From Antrodiella citrinella (lineage: Eukaryota > Basidiomycota > Agaricomycetes > Polyporales > Steccherinaceae), in assembly GCA_004802725.1 (NCBI GenBank), contig SGPM01000060.1:39609-103608 (forward strand): DNA of 64,000 bases. The letters run 5' to 3'. Positions 9,072 through 21,394 of this stretch are shown here, piece by piece. Both the position numbers and the translations under genes were made by a program. Position 1 is the stretch's first letter. The number at the start of each line of letters is the position of its first letter. A model generated the notes under the pieces. That model did no database searches and was not told where the DNA came from. It saw nothing but the letters and a program-made list of their open reading frames with translations.

Positions 9072-11454
9072 ATGCCTTCCCTCACGAATATGCGACTTCA
9101 ATATCCCTATATCATCAACTGGCAGACCGAAATCGTGGCCCGTATAGCCCTTCTCAAAGATGGCCAATCGGTCGACAACGAGAACATCATGATCATGGCG
9201 CGAGACAAAGGTAGATTCAACTTGTATGTTGCTCATCCCATTGAAATGCTCATCTCTTGTCATCAAGGGCTTATGCCTATTTTTGCCGAGCTTGCTGCAT
9301 CAACTAATATTCCGGACGTCATCCGCGAAACATCTTTTGACGCAATCGACTGGCATATCAAGGCGTTTTGGAATCCTCATTCCAATAAAGTGTACTCGGA
9401 GCTGGTGTCATACGACGACCCCGTGAGCATTCCTCTATCTGTCCCCGAGACATCATCTTACATGTATGATTGTACACTAGTCAAGAATGGAAACTGTCCG
9501 TCTGATTATTAAAGGCCTCTCAGACCCGGATGAAGACTTGAGACTTCGCTGCGTATGTGTTTTGACTCCACATTGCGTTATCGTCGTATGGCGTTGACTT
9601 TGTACCGGGTGCAGGGGAACGCGACCACTCTGATGCTGGAAGCCAGCGTAGGCGATAATTACATCGTGGAGCTTCTGTTGCGTCAGATGATGGTTGGAAA
9701 ACTGCAGGCTGACGCGGTTCATATTATCTCGGAAGTCATCTTCGACTTTCTCGCGTTCGCACCCACCGAAGAGAAATTGCTACCTTTCTTTCCCTTCCTC
9801 ATGCAACTTCGATATCATATATTGAAATCTCACGGAGGTTTAAATGTGAGTCTTTCGATGTTGTCACTGCTCAAATCGAGACATTGATGTTGAACGTCTT
9901 GGTTTTGCAGGACGGTTCATCAGCATCTCCTCTGACGTGTGCGCGGATGGTCCGTATATTCAAGACTTGCCTTGAGGCTGCCGTCAAAATCAAGTATCCG
10001 TCAGCCGTGGCGATTGCGGTCAAAGCCATCCTCCCTTCATGGTTCGATGTCTATGAGGCACATCTTTCCCATAGAGCCGTTGGCATGATAGATCAGCTTC
10101 ATGGCTGGGATGTGCTCTACATGACACAACAAGTATTCGAGGTACGCAATATTTTCCTAGTACTGGACAACGCTCTACAAATACCCATACCGCTGCAGTC
10201 ACTTCCCGCCCTTGTCGATACGCCGTTTATGCCGGAAAGCATGTTGCAGACTCTACTTTCATGCACTCTTCGACTTCTACAAGCGCTCTACTCCACATTC
10301 CACGATATCTACTTGTCAGAATCCGACGGTCCTCCTGAAAATACCGACCATCCAGAAGAGCCGGCTCATCTTCCAGAAATAATGTATCCCATATTTGGAT
10401 TCATATCGTCTGCGATCAGATCACAGAGGGTAATGGAGTGGTTCAGCAAGGACAACACGAAAGCTCTGGTCGAGATGGTTCTCCTGTGGTCGCAAGTAAT
10501 GTACGAAGATGTATGTGCTTCATCCTGCATTGTGTATTGCTACTCACTCGTTTGTTCTTAGGAAGCGGATTTCCTGACCCGCCCTGAACTCTTCGCGAAT
10601 TTGACGAATGAGCATGAAGATATCTGCCTACGCGTATGCACCTTCGACATTTTGACCGTACGTCATCGTACAAATTCTCCTGCTTGCAGCACGACTGAAC
10701 GTTTTATTGTGCAGGCTCTGTTGAAAATTGAGCCAACAATGTCCATAGCGGCTCCTGCGATCATAGATGCCTCCAATCATATGCTGAAAACTTGGTCCAA
10801 AGACAAAGGGTTTGTCCGTTGCTGTGCTTGAATCGTATATTACTTACGGCGATTTGCTGTTTAGATGGAAACCACTCGAATCCAGCCTTGCTGTGCTTGA
10901 TTCTCAGGCCAAATTCTTCACGGGTCGTTTTGGACGTGAATGCTACCACGTAGAATCGCTTCTACGGTACTTTCAGATTGCACCAGTACACACACTCAAT
11001 GGTGAATGCCAACCCTCCGTTGTTACATTTTTGCGCTGACAGAGTATTATTATAGATGCACCGTATCTGCAAGGTCGATTCTTACTATTTGCAGGACAGT
11101 ACACCAGTATCCTGCCCTTGAATATCTTTGATGCGTACCTCGACGCCGCGGTCGATCTTTTGAGGAATGGCACAGTCGTGAAACCAGTCCGGTTTTCCGC
11201 TCTCAAAATGCTAAAGCAGTAAGCAGAAACACCTGCGCTATTTTCATCTACTCATATTTACGACCAGATTTTTCACCGCTGCCTCGTATCCTGCCGTCCT
11301 AGTGCGCAATGTTTTTGCAGCAGAGGAAGCGGTCAGAGTGTGGGCTAGGCCACACTCCACGGCAAGCTCAACGGACAAGATCGCTCGTAGTGCGCTGAAG
11401 GCCGTGCAATCGTTTCAGAGTATGCATGCAGGAGACCTTTCACACAGGCTGTGA
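9072..11454 (+). CDS. diverged, C-terminally short importin-9/Kap114 paralogue
   Basis: Nuclear import receptor-like HEAT-repeat protein. Nine exons (9072-9422, 9481-9552, 9615-9845, 9911-10510, 10562-10657, 10715-10809, 10865-11001, 11056-11218, 11268-11454) join in phase to 643 residues. It aligns along its length with residues ~1-630 of the complete gene at 11795: IIKGLSDPDED matches VFQGLSDP, QLHGWDVLYMTQQVFE matches NWDGLVVRSQVFK, and APYLQGRFL matches QYPFLQGRAF. Several introns sit at the same positions. The C-terminal ~400 residues are missing. The importin-beta N-terminal (Ran-binding) region is poorly conserved. Open frames and clean splice sites argue against a dead gene, but cargo and function are unknown. 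Exon 4 reads through a possible donor at 10142. Confidence 0.7.
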
Positions 11455-11794
11455 TTCTATATCTCACTAAGTTGGGATACTGACGAATGCCACGACAACC
11501 GTGGTTGTATGTTTTCGGGCTGGTTGCTACAGATATTTTAGCACATAATGTTAATATTTTCACTGTCTCCTATGTTGCAACGTTCTACGTTCAGCTCGAG
11601 CAGTTGACCTGCAGCCCTTGCTCGCCACCTTGAACACGGAAGTGAGAGCGTTAAGCGTGAAGTCACACGGGCGGCTGATGTCGATGAACGCGTCGGCGAC
11701 GCGTGACATGTCACAATCAATATTAGCGCGAAATGCAGGCATACACGCCTTTCATTCGACACACTCACTTCCTCCTCCCTCACATTCACGCGAC

Positions 11795-14700
11795 ATGGCA
11801 GAAGAGATCGCACAGTGTCTCAAAGCTACTCTCTCTCCGGATGGTAACACAAGAATTACCGCTGAGCTGAAGCTCAGTGAGCTCTCAGTCCATCCAGGTC
11901 CGTTTCCGCCGTCCGCGTACAATCTGAGCAGGTGATTCACGCTCGTACCATCTACGCGTCCTGGAATATAGAAGCAGGCCTTGCGCTTTCGCAGATCTTC
12001 TCATCGCGGGATTCTGATTTGGCTTTGCGTCAGATGAGTTGATACGCCCTTTCTCACCTCTTTCATGAAGCTTGATGATACTTGATTCCGACCAGCACTC
12101 AGCAAGCATTGTACTCAGAAAATACGTGAAAGAGAGATGGTCGCCATTTTTCTCGCAGTTCCGAGGATCGGCTCCTCAGGTTGAGGTGAGTGGCACGCGT
12201 TGTACTCTTCGGTTGCTCCCTCCTAAAAGTCATTCTATTCGTTAGGTCAAGCAGCAAATCCGTCAAGCAGTATTTCAGGGTTTGTCAGACCCGCTGCGCA
12301 AGATCAGGACATTATCAGTACGTCTCAAGTTTTGACGACGTGTTCTTAACTGATGGATCATTCACTACAGGCAGTCACCCTGTCCCTCATTGCGAACTCT
12401 GACTGGCCAGAAGAATATCCCAATCTGCTGACATCTCTCATTGAACTACTGTCCTCTCAATCCACTGACTCGGTTCATGGTGCTATGCAAGTTTTTGTGG
12501 AGTTCGTGAAAGCTGATTTGACCGAGGATCAACTTCTTCCCGTACTGCGCGAGCTTCTCCCTGTTTTGTTAAACATTCTGGGTGCCACTGAGGTATGAAT
12601 TTGATCAAATACGCGTCGTAACACCTTCGCTCAACCCATGTTACGTCTTGCAGCAACACTCACCTTTGACGCGTGCGCGCACTATCACTGTTTTCAACCA
12701 ATGTGTGGAAGCATTGTACATGGTAAAGGACTCATATCCTCAAGCAGTCAAGGAAGCAACAGCGTCGGTTCTGCCTGTATGGCTCGATGCGTTCAAGGTT
12801 CTGTTAGCTATCGATCCCAAACAAGATGTGGAGAACACAAAAAATTGGGACGGTTTGGTAGTGCGCTCCCAAGTGTTTAAGGTAATTTGATGTCATTGTC
12901 CGAGAAGTCAAACACTGATCAGTCACGCGATTGCTTTGTAGACTTTGGACGGTATTCACATGGCGTTCCCGCGGGTCCTGGCCCCCTACTTACCTGACTT
13001 CCTCAATGCGTCACTGCATCACTTGAGCTCACTCTACTTCACCTTCTCTCACTACTACATTTCGCCTCAGTCATCCGTTCCGACTACATCTGAGGACGAC
13101 ACCTTCGACTTGATGCAATTGGTAGTACCAATCCTCGACTTCCTTACCACCGTCGCTCGAGGTGGCAAGGGGAAGGACTGGTTCAATGCCAGCACCCTAC
13201 CTGCACTGACAGGTGAAGTTTACAATTGGGTACAGATGACTAGTGACGATGTCAGTGATTGCTACGTGTACGTGCGTACGACTGTATACTGACTACCCTT
13301 GCTTATGTATAGGAAGATGAATGGGCGACCAACGCCAACACATTCATTTCTCAAGACTCCGATGAGACCGCCGCGTACAGCACCCGAGTGGCAGGATTCG
13401 AACTACTTGCTGTAAGCAGCTGAAGTCTACTTACATCTATCATGAATTCACCCTTTTGTGTCAGACTCTCTTGGAACGCTATCCCAAGCCTACCGGACCT
13501 ACATTCCAAACATCGATTCAGCGAATCATCACCGATTCTCAGCATGCCCGTGAGGCGGGTAGCGATAGCTGGTCAGTCTAATCCTGATAGTCTCCTCACT
13601 ATTTTATTGATTTTGCGCTTAGGTGGAAACCTCTCGAATCTGTACTGGCCGCCTTAGGTTCTTTATCTGAGCCTATCCTAGACTTCATCGAGGATGAGGA
13701 AGTTTCTGGACGCCCTAAACCTATCGACATTGAATCATTGCTGTCGAATATGATACCAAACTTACTGGGACTTGCACGTAAGAATATCTCGTCTCCAATG
13801 GGTCGTGCCACTCAGCTGCTCTTTTACAGAATATCCATTCCTGCAGGGACGCGCGTTTGTGTTCGCTAGCCAATACTCAAAACTTCTTCCGTCTCAAATG
13901 ACTGGTCAATATCTGGAAGCGGCTGTTCAGGTCGTCGAAGCTGCTGAAGCCGGTATCCCAGTCAAGGTTTCTGCGATCAAGGCAATTCACAAGTAAGCTC
14001 TGCTTGAACGCTGACACGCTCATAGGCTCTAAAGAATCTTTATAGCTTCTTTAACGCCGCATCTGGGGACGAGTTCATCCACATGGCTCCTCGGATTGCC
14101 CAGGACATTGGTCCCTTCTTGTTGGTTACCACTGAGGATACGTTGTCCCTCGTATTGGACACACTTTCTGTGATTGTAGAGACGGACAAGGCCAAGTGGG
14201 TGACATCAGAACTTGCCTCGTCGCTGGTTGGTGCTGTACTCGCGGTCTGGACAAAGTTCAACAAAGGTTCATTTTCATCTTAGGTGCTCTAAAACCGCGG
14301 TACTAACCATATGATACCGTAGATCCCATATTGATTTCGATCTTGACTGATATCCTTACCTCTTTGGCTGCATCGTCGGCACCTGGTGTGTATGAGACAG
14401 TAGTACGACAGGCATTGCCACCTTTGTGTCAAGCTATCTCTAACCCCAGCGAGGCCTGGATTGCCAGTGCTGGTATTGAGCTCATCACTAGCTTGATACA
14501 AGGTGCTCCAGATGCTGGTCTCGGTGATGGCTTCTTCGCAGCGCTTGGTCCCAACCTCTTCCAATGTCTCAAGACGGCCGAAGATCGTGACATCATACAA
14601 GTAAGAAAAGATTTTCTCACTCGCCTGTATCGGTCATATCTGACTCTCCTGATGTAGAACGGTATCTCATGTTTGACACTCATCATCCGCAAGGATTTCG

Positions 14701-15948
14701 AGCAGCTTCGTTCTTGGTCAAACCCGTCTACGAATGAGAACGGTCTCGACAGTGTCCTGGCAGTCGTAGCCAAACAGCTCCAGGGAGATGACGAGTCAGG
14801 CGGACTCGTTATTGGTGACCTCATCATCCATCTGCTGCGCAAAGCTGGTCAGGCAATCCTACCCGTTCTTCCGGGACTGCTGCAAGCAATGGCTGCTCGT
14901 ATGCCGACTGTGTCCACAGCCACTTTCGCTCAGGCGAGTGTAGTTTCTTTGAGTGTCGCTCCTCTTATAAGTCACTAACAGGATCGTAGAGTCTCATTGT
15001 TCCTTTCGCATTCTTGATTCACAACAACCAAGGAGAAACCGTTCTCAACCTCTTGGAAACTACTGACATTAACGGTCGTACCGGATTGGATATCCTCATC
15101 AATTCCTGGTGCGAGAATGCCGAAACCTTCCAAGGCTTCTGGGCAACTCGCATCAGTACTGTGGCTCTTTGCTCGTTGTATGCCAGTGAGCGACCGAGCC
15201 TGCAGAACCTTGTGGTAAAGGGCGACATCATCTTCAAGCCTGAAACGGACAATGGTGCGTCGTACCGCGACTACTCTCCGCCTGTATACTGACATTCTGG
15301 CAGTGATCATGACGAGGTCAAAGACGAAGCAAAGTGAGCCTGCACCGCAGGGTATATTTATTTTCATTGATAGAGAGCGTCAACTAAATTTTGATCACTC
15401 AGTTCCTACCGAGTTCACCTCCGTTCCCTTCCCTGTGAAGGCTCTCAAGCTCCTCCTCCACGATTTGCAGTCTGGCGGGGAAGCGGCCGCTATGGGCTTA
15501 GGTGATGGGGCACATTCCGAGCTTACGTCCGATGACGGGGTGCGTACCGTTGTTCAAACGTGTGAACTCCAAGCTAACGCGTAACTCGAAGGACGAAGAG
15601 TGGACTGAAGCGGAGAAGATGAACCAGGGATTTAACAAAGAAGAATTCGCGTTCCTTTCTGACATGCTCGGTCCTCGTGGAGTCGCGTTTGACAATGATG
15701 AAGCTTTGGATGTTCACGATAATGACGACGACGATTTGAAGGCAGATCCTCTTTCCCAGATCGACTTGAAGGTTCGTCTGTTTTTCACCTCACTTGCGCT
15801 TGACAGAAATTGAATTGCATCGAAGGAACATTTGCTCAACTTCTTCCGGGAGTGTGCGGCGCGCAACACGAATAATTTCACAGGCGTTGTTGATCAGCTC
15901 ACCGCTGAGGAGACCCTGGTCATTCGTAGGGCAGTCGCAACGGAATAG
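11795..15948 (+). CDS. KAP114: importin-9 / karyopherin Kap114
   Basis: Karyopherin-beta that carries cargo (in yeast TBP and histones H2A-H2B) through the nuclear pore under Ran-GTP control. Nineteen exons in consistent phase (first 11795-11897, last 15826-15948) give 1038 residues, the usual family size. N-terminal importin-beta region: LALRQMTSIVLRKYVKERW. HEAT repeats follow (AVTLSLIANSDWPEEYPNL, VVPILDFLTTVAR, PGVYETVVRQALPPL). An acidic insert near the C-terminus (DVHDNDDDDLKADPL) is typical of the family. The tail is EHLLNFFRECAARNTNNF. The intron after 14933 appears to use a GC donor (CAG|gcgagt); a GT alternative two codons later would add Ala-Ser. It follows its diverged paralogue by 340 bp and ends tail-to-tail with the RS-rich gene, 136 bp away. 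Confidence 0.9.
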
Positions 15949-16084
15949 ATAGAGATACGAGGAGGTTATCGGAAAGCGAGCCCGGTGTACGTTACTTTGA
16001 ATAGAATACAGTGATTATGATGATCGGTAATCCAAACAGAACGAAACTTACATACATAGATGCTGGTAAGATGTATGCGACAAT

Positions 16085-17688
16085 CTAGAAGCCCTCCTTG
16101 CCCATATCCCACTCCCGAACAGATCCCTTCTTCTTGTACTCAATCTCCATGATATCTAGTGAGTTGCTTCCCCACCTGTCCGCCACACTGCTAGAACTAC
16201 TCTTCTTGTCATCTTTGTCTGAGATGCCTAGCCGTTCCATCCGTTTCTTCTCCACCTTGTCTTCTCTCCGGAGTCGGATGAGCTCCAGCATAGCGTCCCA
16301 TCCTGCAAATTCCGCATCGCTTATAAGACCCGTCTTCGGAATTTGCGGCGCAGCGACGTCCAGACGAGGATCATAAGACGTCTCGAAATATTTGTCCATC
16401 TTCGAAGGGAGATTTGGAGGCAGTGGCGGAGGAGACAATGAAGGAGATCGTGGTCGGGAACGTCGCCGTTTACGAGTCCGTTCACGACGTGGTGATGATG
16501 CAGCACGCGTAGCTACTGATGTGGGACGGGCAGACGACGACAACGCTTGTGGAGGTTCTGCGGAAGTCATGCGAGAGTCTTGTTTGCTGGTACTTGGCAC
16601 AGGCGAGCGTTGTCGACTGCTACCCGAGGCGTGTGTGGGAGTATCGCGGTCAGCGGGAGGTGGCGACGGAAGAGGAGTATCTGAAGGGATGTCTTCTGCA
16701 AGTGATGGCTCCTCCTGCAAGGTGGAAGCTGAGCGGCTCTTCATTTGTGGTCCAGGAGTCGGGGAGTGTGACTGTGAACGATCATGCCGAGTACCGTCCC
16801 GGCTCTCTTCTCGTCTTCTATGCTTTCTACGACGTGAAGAATGGTCATCATCGCGGTGGACGGACCTTGACCTCGATCTGTCCCGACAGTCATCGTCCTC
16901 ACGGGGTCTCTTGTGCCGTCGGTCACCAGAAGCTGACCGCCTGCGTTCCTTCTCGCGTCGACGCTTTCGTCGCGATTCCCGGTCCTCCTCGTCGTCGTGC
17001 GGCGACCTGGAGCGGTATTGAGAGGAATCGTCCTCTCTGGTCTTGTGCCGCTTGGAACTTCGTTCACTTCGATGATGCCGTTCCCCAGAACGTGAACGAT
17101 GCCGGTGTCGCCGTTCTGACCTCTCATGATCGCTGTAATCTTCATCCCTCCTCTCCCAACTTCTCTCCCGCTTGCTACTCTCCTTCTTCCCGCTACCTCG
17201 CTCCCAATTCTGCACCCACCGAGTGGATCCACTGCTGCCCATGAGTCTCCGCATGCGCTCAGCCTCCACCGCCTCTTCAGCCCGAATCTTCCGGTCCCGC
17301 TTCTCTTGCTCCCGCCTCTCCTGTCTGATCTCCTCTGCAGCCTCTGCCTGCGCACGCAAGATTGTCTTGTTGTGGTCATCTGTACTCCGAATGATGTTAC
17401 TCAAGAAGCGTTTATTGGGCCTCGGAGCATTGCTGTCGGTCCTGTGGATAGCAATGAGCCAACATTCTATGGAAAGAGCTCGAGTACATACCAGCCTGCT
17501 TGTGGTAGATACGCCTGGATACCATCCTTGCCATACTTCTCAGCCTTCTGCTTGGCCTCTTTCAGAATAAGTTCGGCAATATGACGATCCAAGTCTTGGT
17601 CTGTAACGGTATTTGAGACAGACGACCCCATAGATGCCCGCACAAGATTCGATACGACTGACGACAATGAAGATTTTGTCTGAGCCAT
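16085..17688 (-). CDS. RS-rich nuclear protein of unknown function
   Basis: Two exons, 17688-17492 and 17441-16085 (phase 2), encode 517 residues. The conserved N-terminal part reads LDRHIAELILKEAKQKAEKY, then NAPRPNKRFLSNIIRSTDDH, followed by a charged coiled-coil stretch (EEIRQERREQEKRDRKIRAE). The middle third is rich in Arg-Ser, Arg-Asp and His dipeptides (RHRSRSGERHHRSERSSKRH), as in splicing-associated proteins. The C-terminus is ordered again (MEIEYKKKGSVREWDMGKEGF). RS domains usually target proteins to nuclear speckles and mediate spliceosomal contacts, so a role in pre-mRNA processing is an inference. There is no RRM or zinc finger. It shares a 165-bp divergent promoter with DUS2. 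Confidence 0.75.
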
Positions 17689-17853
17689 CGTTGTCGGCGG
17701 CTGGTCGTCGGTGACTATTAGGTGGTGACAGTGGAGAGGAGTCAGAGGACGACCACTCTACATAAACGCCCTGAGCCACTTCCGCTTACGGGAATTGCCG
17801 AAGGGCACTTTTCTGCGGCGCTTATGTGAGATTTGGATTTTCGGTGACCGCAG
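17689..17853. promoter_or_regulatory. 165-bp divergent promoter
   Basis: Separates the start codons of the RS-rich gene (minus) and DUS2 (plus). Both promoters and 5' UTRs must fit here, so the genes are probably co-expressed. No TATA box seen. Confidence 0.5.
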
Positions 17854-19548
17854 ATGCTTTCCAGAACGATCTCGACGACGACGAAACACCTCCGCACAAT
17901 GGCCCGACGCATGCACTCGCCGTCTCCGGAAGGTGGACCATCGACCTCCCGATACGTGAAGAAACCACGTTTGGATCTTGGACCTCTCACTCCGGAGGAT
18001 TTCAAGGATGGTGTAATGCTTGCACCCATGGTTAGATCAGGCGCACGTACGTTATCCTGCTTGTCAAGTGATTTACGAAGTAGTGTGACTGACACTTTCA
18101 TAGTACCTACTCGTCTCTACGCTTTGAAGCATGGTGCCAACTTGGTATGGGGACCGGAGACCATCGACAAAGCCATCCTACATGCTACTCGGGAGGTAGA
18201 TCGTAAGCACGGTCATTTCTGTCCCCGTGTTTGAGGAGCTGACTGACGAGGTCCTTAAGCTGTCACCGGTGTCGTCTCATATGAGGGCAAATCCAAAGCC
18301 ATTTTCACGACGCATCCCATAGAGAAACCATACCTCATCTACCAGCTTGGCTCTGCGGACCCAGAGCTAGCTGTTCAGGCCGCGAAGACAGTTATGCAAG
18401 ACATAGCGGGCGTCGACCTCAATTGCGGATGTCCCAAACCATTCTCAACTCACGGCAGAATGGGAGCTGCGCTTTTGTCAAACCCGGACCTTCTGTGCAG
18501 CATCCTGACTGCTCTTCGAGCGGCCCTGCCTCCTGAGATCAGCGTGTCGGCCAAGATCAGACTGCTACCGACGCAGGAAGATACCAAGAAGCTAGTGGAG
18601 AGAATCGTGAACACCGGAATCAGCGCATTGACGGTGCATTGTCGGACGCGGAACATGCGCAAGACGGAGAAAGCGATTCCGGAACGATTGAAGGAGATCG
18701 TGGACTTTGTACGAGGATTGGGTAAAGATGTTGCAGTGATCGAGAATGGAGATTGTTTGAGCTTGGAGGACGCAAAACGAGTACGTGATATTACTGGTAT
18801 GTTTCTCCCCGCCAGAGGCCTTCCACGTACAGACGACTGAAATATGTTGGTGTAGGCGCAGACTCAGTGATGATTGCCACAGCTGCGGAGTCAAATCCTT
18901 CTGTCTTCTCACCTACGCCCCTCACCGATTTGTCACAAAATATGGTACCTCAGTATATCCGTCTCGTAAGTGGTGACATGTTTTCGTTATTTATATCTGA
19001 GCTTACTTGTGGAACGTTGTTAGTCCAAATATTTGAACAACCACTGGAGCAACACCAAATTCTGTGCGGTCCAGTTCACAGGCCCGAACGTTCTCTTTAC
19101 GAGAGCGCAGGCACGAGAACTCACGGCTAAACTTTCGAAATGCAAAGACTATGCCTCTGTTGCGGATATCGTGGGGGAATGGACAGGCGAGCATGAGTTT
19201 GCCGAAATCGTGAAGGCGATTGAAGCGAGAAGGGGACGTCGGCCGCCACATCAGCTCCTTCTCCCACACGTCGCTGCTGTGGCGCAGACACCCGAGTACG
19301 AGACGGCAGCGAAGGAGATTCAGGAGGCAGCGAAAACCACGGCGGAAAAGGAGAAAGAGGCTTCGGCATCACCCACCGTGTACGATTACAAGACTCCCCC
19401 AACGTCTCAGGGACCTCCCGATTCGGCGCTGCTGCGCGCTCCTCTGTCTGCTGTGAACGACATGCGTATGCCCATACCAGCACTGATATCTGGAATGGAC
19501 GATGGCACACCGACACCGACACACCCTGTTGCCGAGGCCTCACCGTAG
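17854..19548 (+). CDS. DUS2: tRNA-dihydrouridine(20) synthase
   Basis: Flavin enzyme that reduces uridine 20 of the tRNA D-loop to dihydrouridine with NAD(P)H (yeast SMM1, human DUS2). Five exons: 17854-18046, 18104-18202, 18260-18796, 18856-18965 and 19024-19548; 487 residues. The Dus TIM barrel is clear: MLAPMVRSGALPTRLYAL, then VDLNCGCPKPFSTHGRMGAA with the catalytic Cys in NCGCPK, then KIRLLPTQEDT, LTVHCRTRNMR, VIENGD, and DSVMIATAAESNPSVF. The C-terminal domain (KYLNNHWSNTKFCAVQFTG) is that of the Dus2 branch. After ~residue 400 the sequence is low-complexity. The first Met gives a basic, Ser/Thr-rich N-terminus; a second Met at 17899 (MARRMHSP) would give 472 residues and may be the cytosolic start. 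Confidence 0.92.
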
Positions 19549-21394
19549 ACGCGAGGTGTCCTTATCCTCTGTTTAAATTATTGGAGTCTTTCTGTATCCC
19601 TACTCATTCATTGATTCTACTCTGGTTCGTCGCGATTTCTATACGAGTCCACACGATGACATTATGAGGGTTCCTCAAAACATATCTAGAAGTCAGAACG
19701 GACAAGCTCATTGTCATATGCGGGACAGGTAACTGACAGTCGGATGGGTACAGGACAGTCGTTGACACGACCGTGCTGATCTGTGTAGCTTGCACAAAGT
19801 TGCTCAAAGGTATGTTTGAAAGACTATGACACCACCAGAGTGTTCTTGTGGCATCGCACCTCATGAACCCAAATGCTCTGTGAAATTTGTGAATCATGCT
19901 GTCTTCTCAGAGTCTTCTGTCATTGATGTATGTGTGAAGGGCGTCCATGCAACGACAATGCGGTCTGTCCTATCAAACAAATTGTGGAACTGAAGGTGTC
20001 TTCAGCCTAGTAACCATGAGTAAATCAGCTTGAACTTTCTTGCTATCCGACGCCACAGAGAGGAATAACAACTTGTTGACTGTGCAAAAACAAAACGAGA
20101 CCCACGGAGTCACTGGCAATTGGCACGCTGAAATTGTGTTCAGTGATATATGTGCTCACATTCAATATTCAATCATTTCAATCTGACGACCATGAACTTG
20201 AATGCATCCTTCAACTTGAACGTTCAACGCCGCGATGTCTTACAAGCTCAACACTCCATGTGCACGTTCGGATATATACCTCCTGTGATAGCGGTCCAGA
20301 CACATCTCAGATATCGTCGTCAAGCAGCAGCACCCGCTGGGTCTTCAGATTATGGCCATCTTTCTGCTCGTCCCATTATCTGTTCAAGTTACCGGTGGAC
20401 CTGGTTGAGGTTAGCACGAGTGGCGCAGCGACGCTGATGTGCAGATCCCCCTGTATAAGCTCAAAAGTTCATCATTGGTGACCGAGTCCGCGGATGCGAC
20501 CAAATCGTGATCCAAACACATGAATAAAATCACCGACCTCGGACGGTGACGGTCCCTTGGGATGGTAAGAACAATAAAAGAGAGCTGGATTTGGCCGGTG
20601 GCGGATTTGACACTTGTTGACGAACAAAAGCTGATCGATCGAGATTGCAAACCTACCGACGGCGACCGGAGTCTTGAAAGACACCGTAAACTGGACGCGT
20701 CCGTTCGATTCGAGACGCGTCCGAACGCGGACTAACATCGGTGAACAAGAAGGACGAAAAATGCCATCAGTCTGCAGCTGCTGCAAACTTCCAAAAAGAC
20801 ACGAATAGTGGTCAATGTAATGATTACTTCAAACCTACAAATAAGAGCAAAGGATAAGTGACTCCGATGAGTTCGAGAAGAAGGGAAGGGAAATAAGAGG
20901 GCGGATGATTAGCAGCCGAACAGGCAGTCAAGGTGATAAGTAGCAGTAAGTAGCGGGCACTAGAGGAGAGATGGGAGGGGCGGCGGTGAGAGACTATAAG
21001 TGAAGGGGATAAGGTGAGCGAACCGGGATTATGGAAATGAAGAAAGTTCCAGCAGACGAGACGATAGCATTCGAAGGGAGCGAAAAAGATATCAATCGTG
21101 AGAGTCGTGTGTTTATTAAGTAGTGAGAGGAATAAGCAAGGTAAAACTCGAGATGAGGGTCCACAATGGTATAAGACAAGGCGAGGATCGGGGACATCTA
21201 CAGTTCGGGATGGACAACGGGTAATACACGGTGGAGATGAGGTGAGAGAAACGAATGATACAGATGGATGGAACGTGGGATTGTCAAAAGAATGTCATGA
21301 GTGTTCGTGATTTTCTATGTGACATGGCGTGGGTTGGAGACGGGAGGTCTCAATGCGACACAAGGCGTAAGGGCAATCCGGTATCCGTAGAAGC
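19549..21394. other. 1.8-kb intergenic region, no supported gene
   Basis: The longest frames here are below 116 codons, lack recognisable domains and do not join through good splice sites. It includes an A-rich stretch at 20820-21300. No tRNA-like element or repeat noticed. Confidence 0.5.

Noticed and set aside
10142..10160. Possible 19-bp intron (gtacgc...ctag) in the diverged importin gene
   Set aside because: Far too short, and removal breaks the frame that aligns with Kap114; read-through is correct.
20700..20725. Repeated ACGCGTCC motifs as a possible regulatory array
   Set aside because: Only two or three loosely spaced copies and no gene start nearby; not enough to call.
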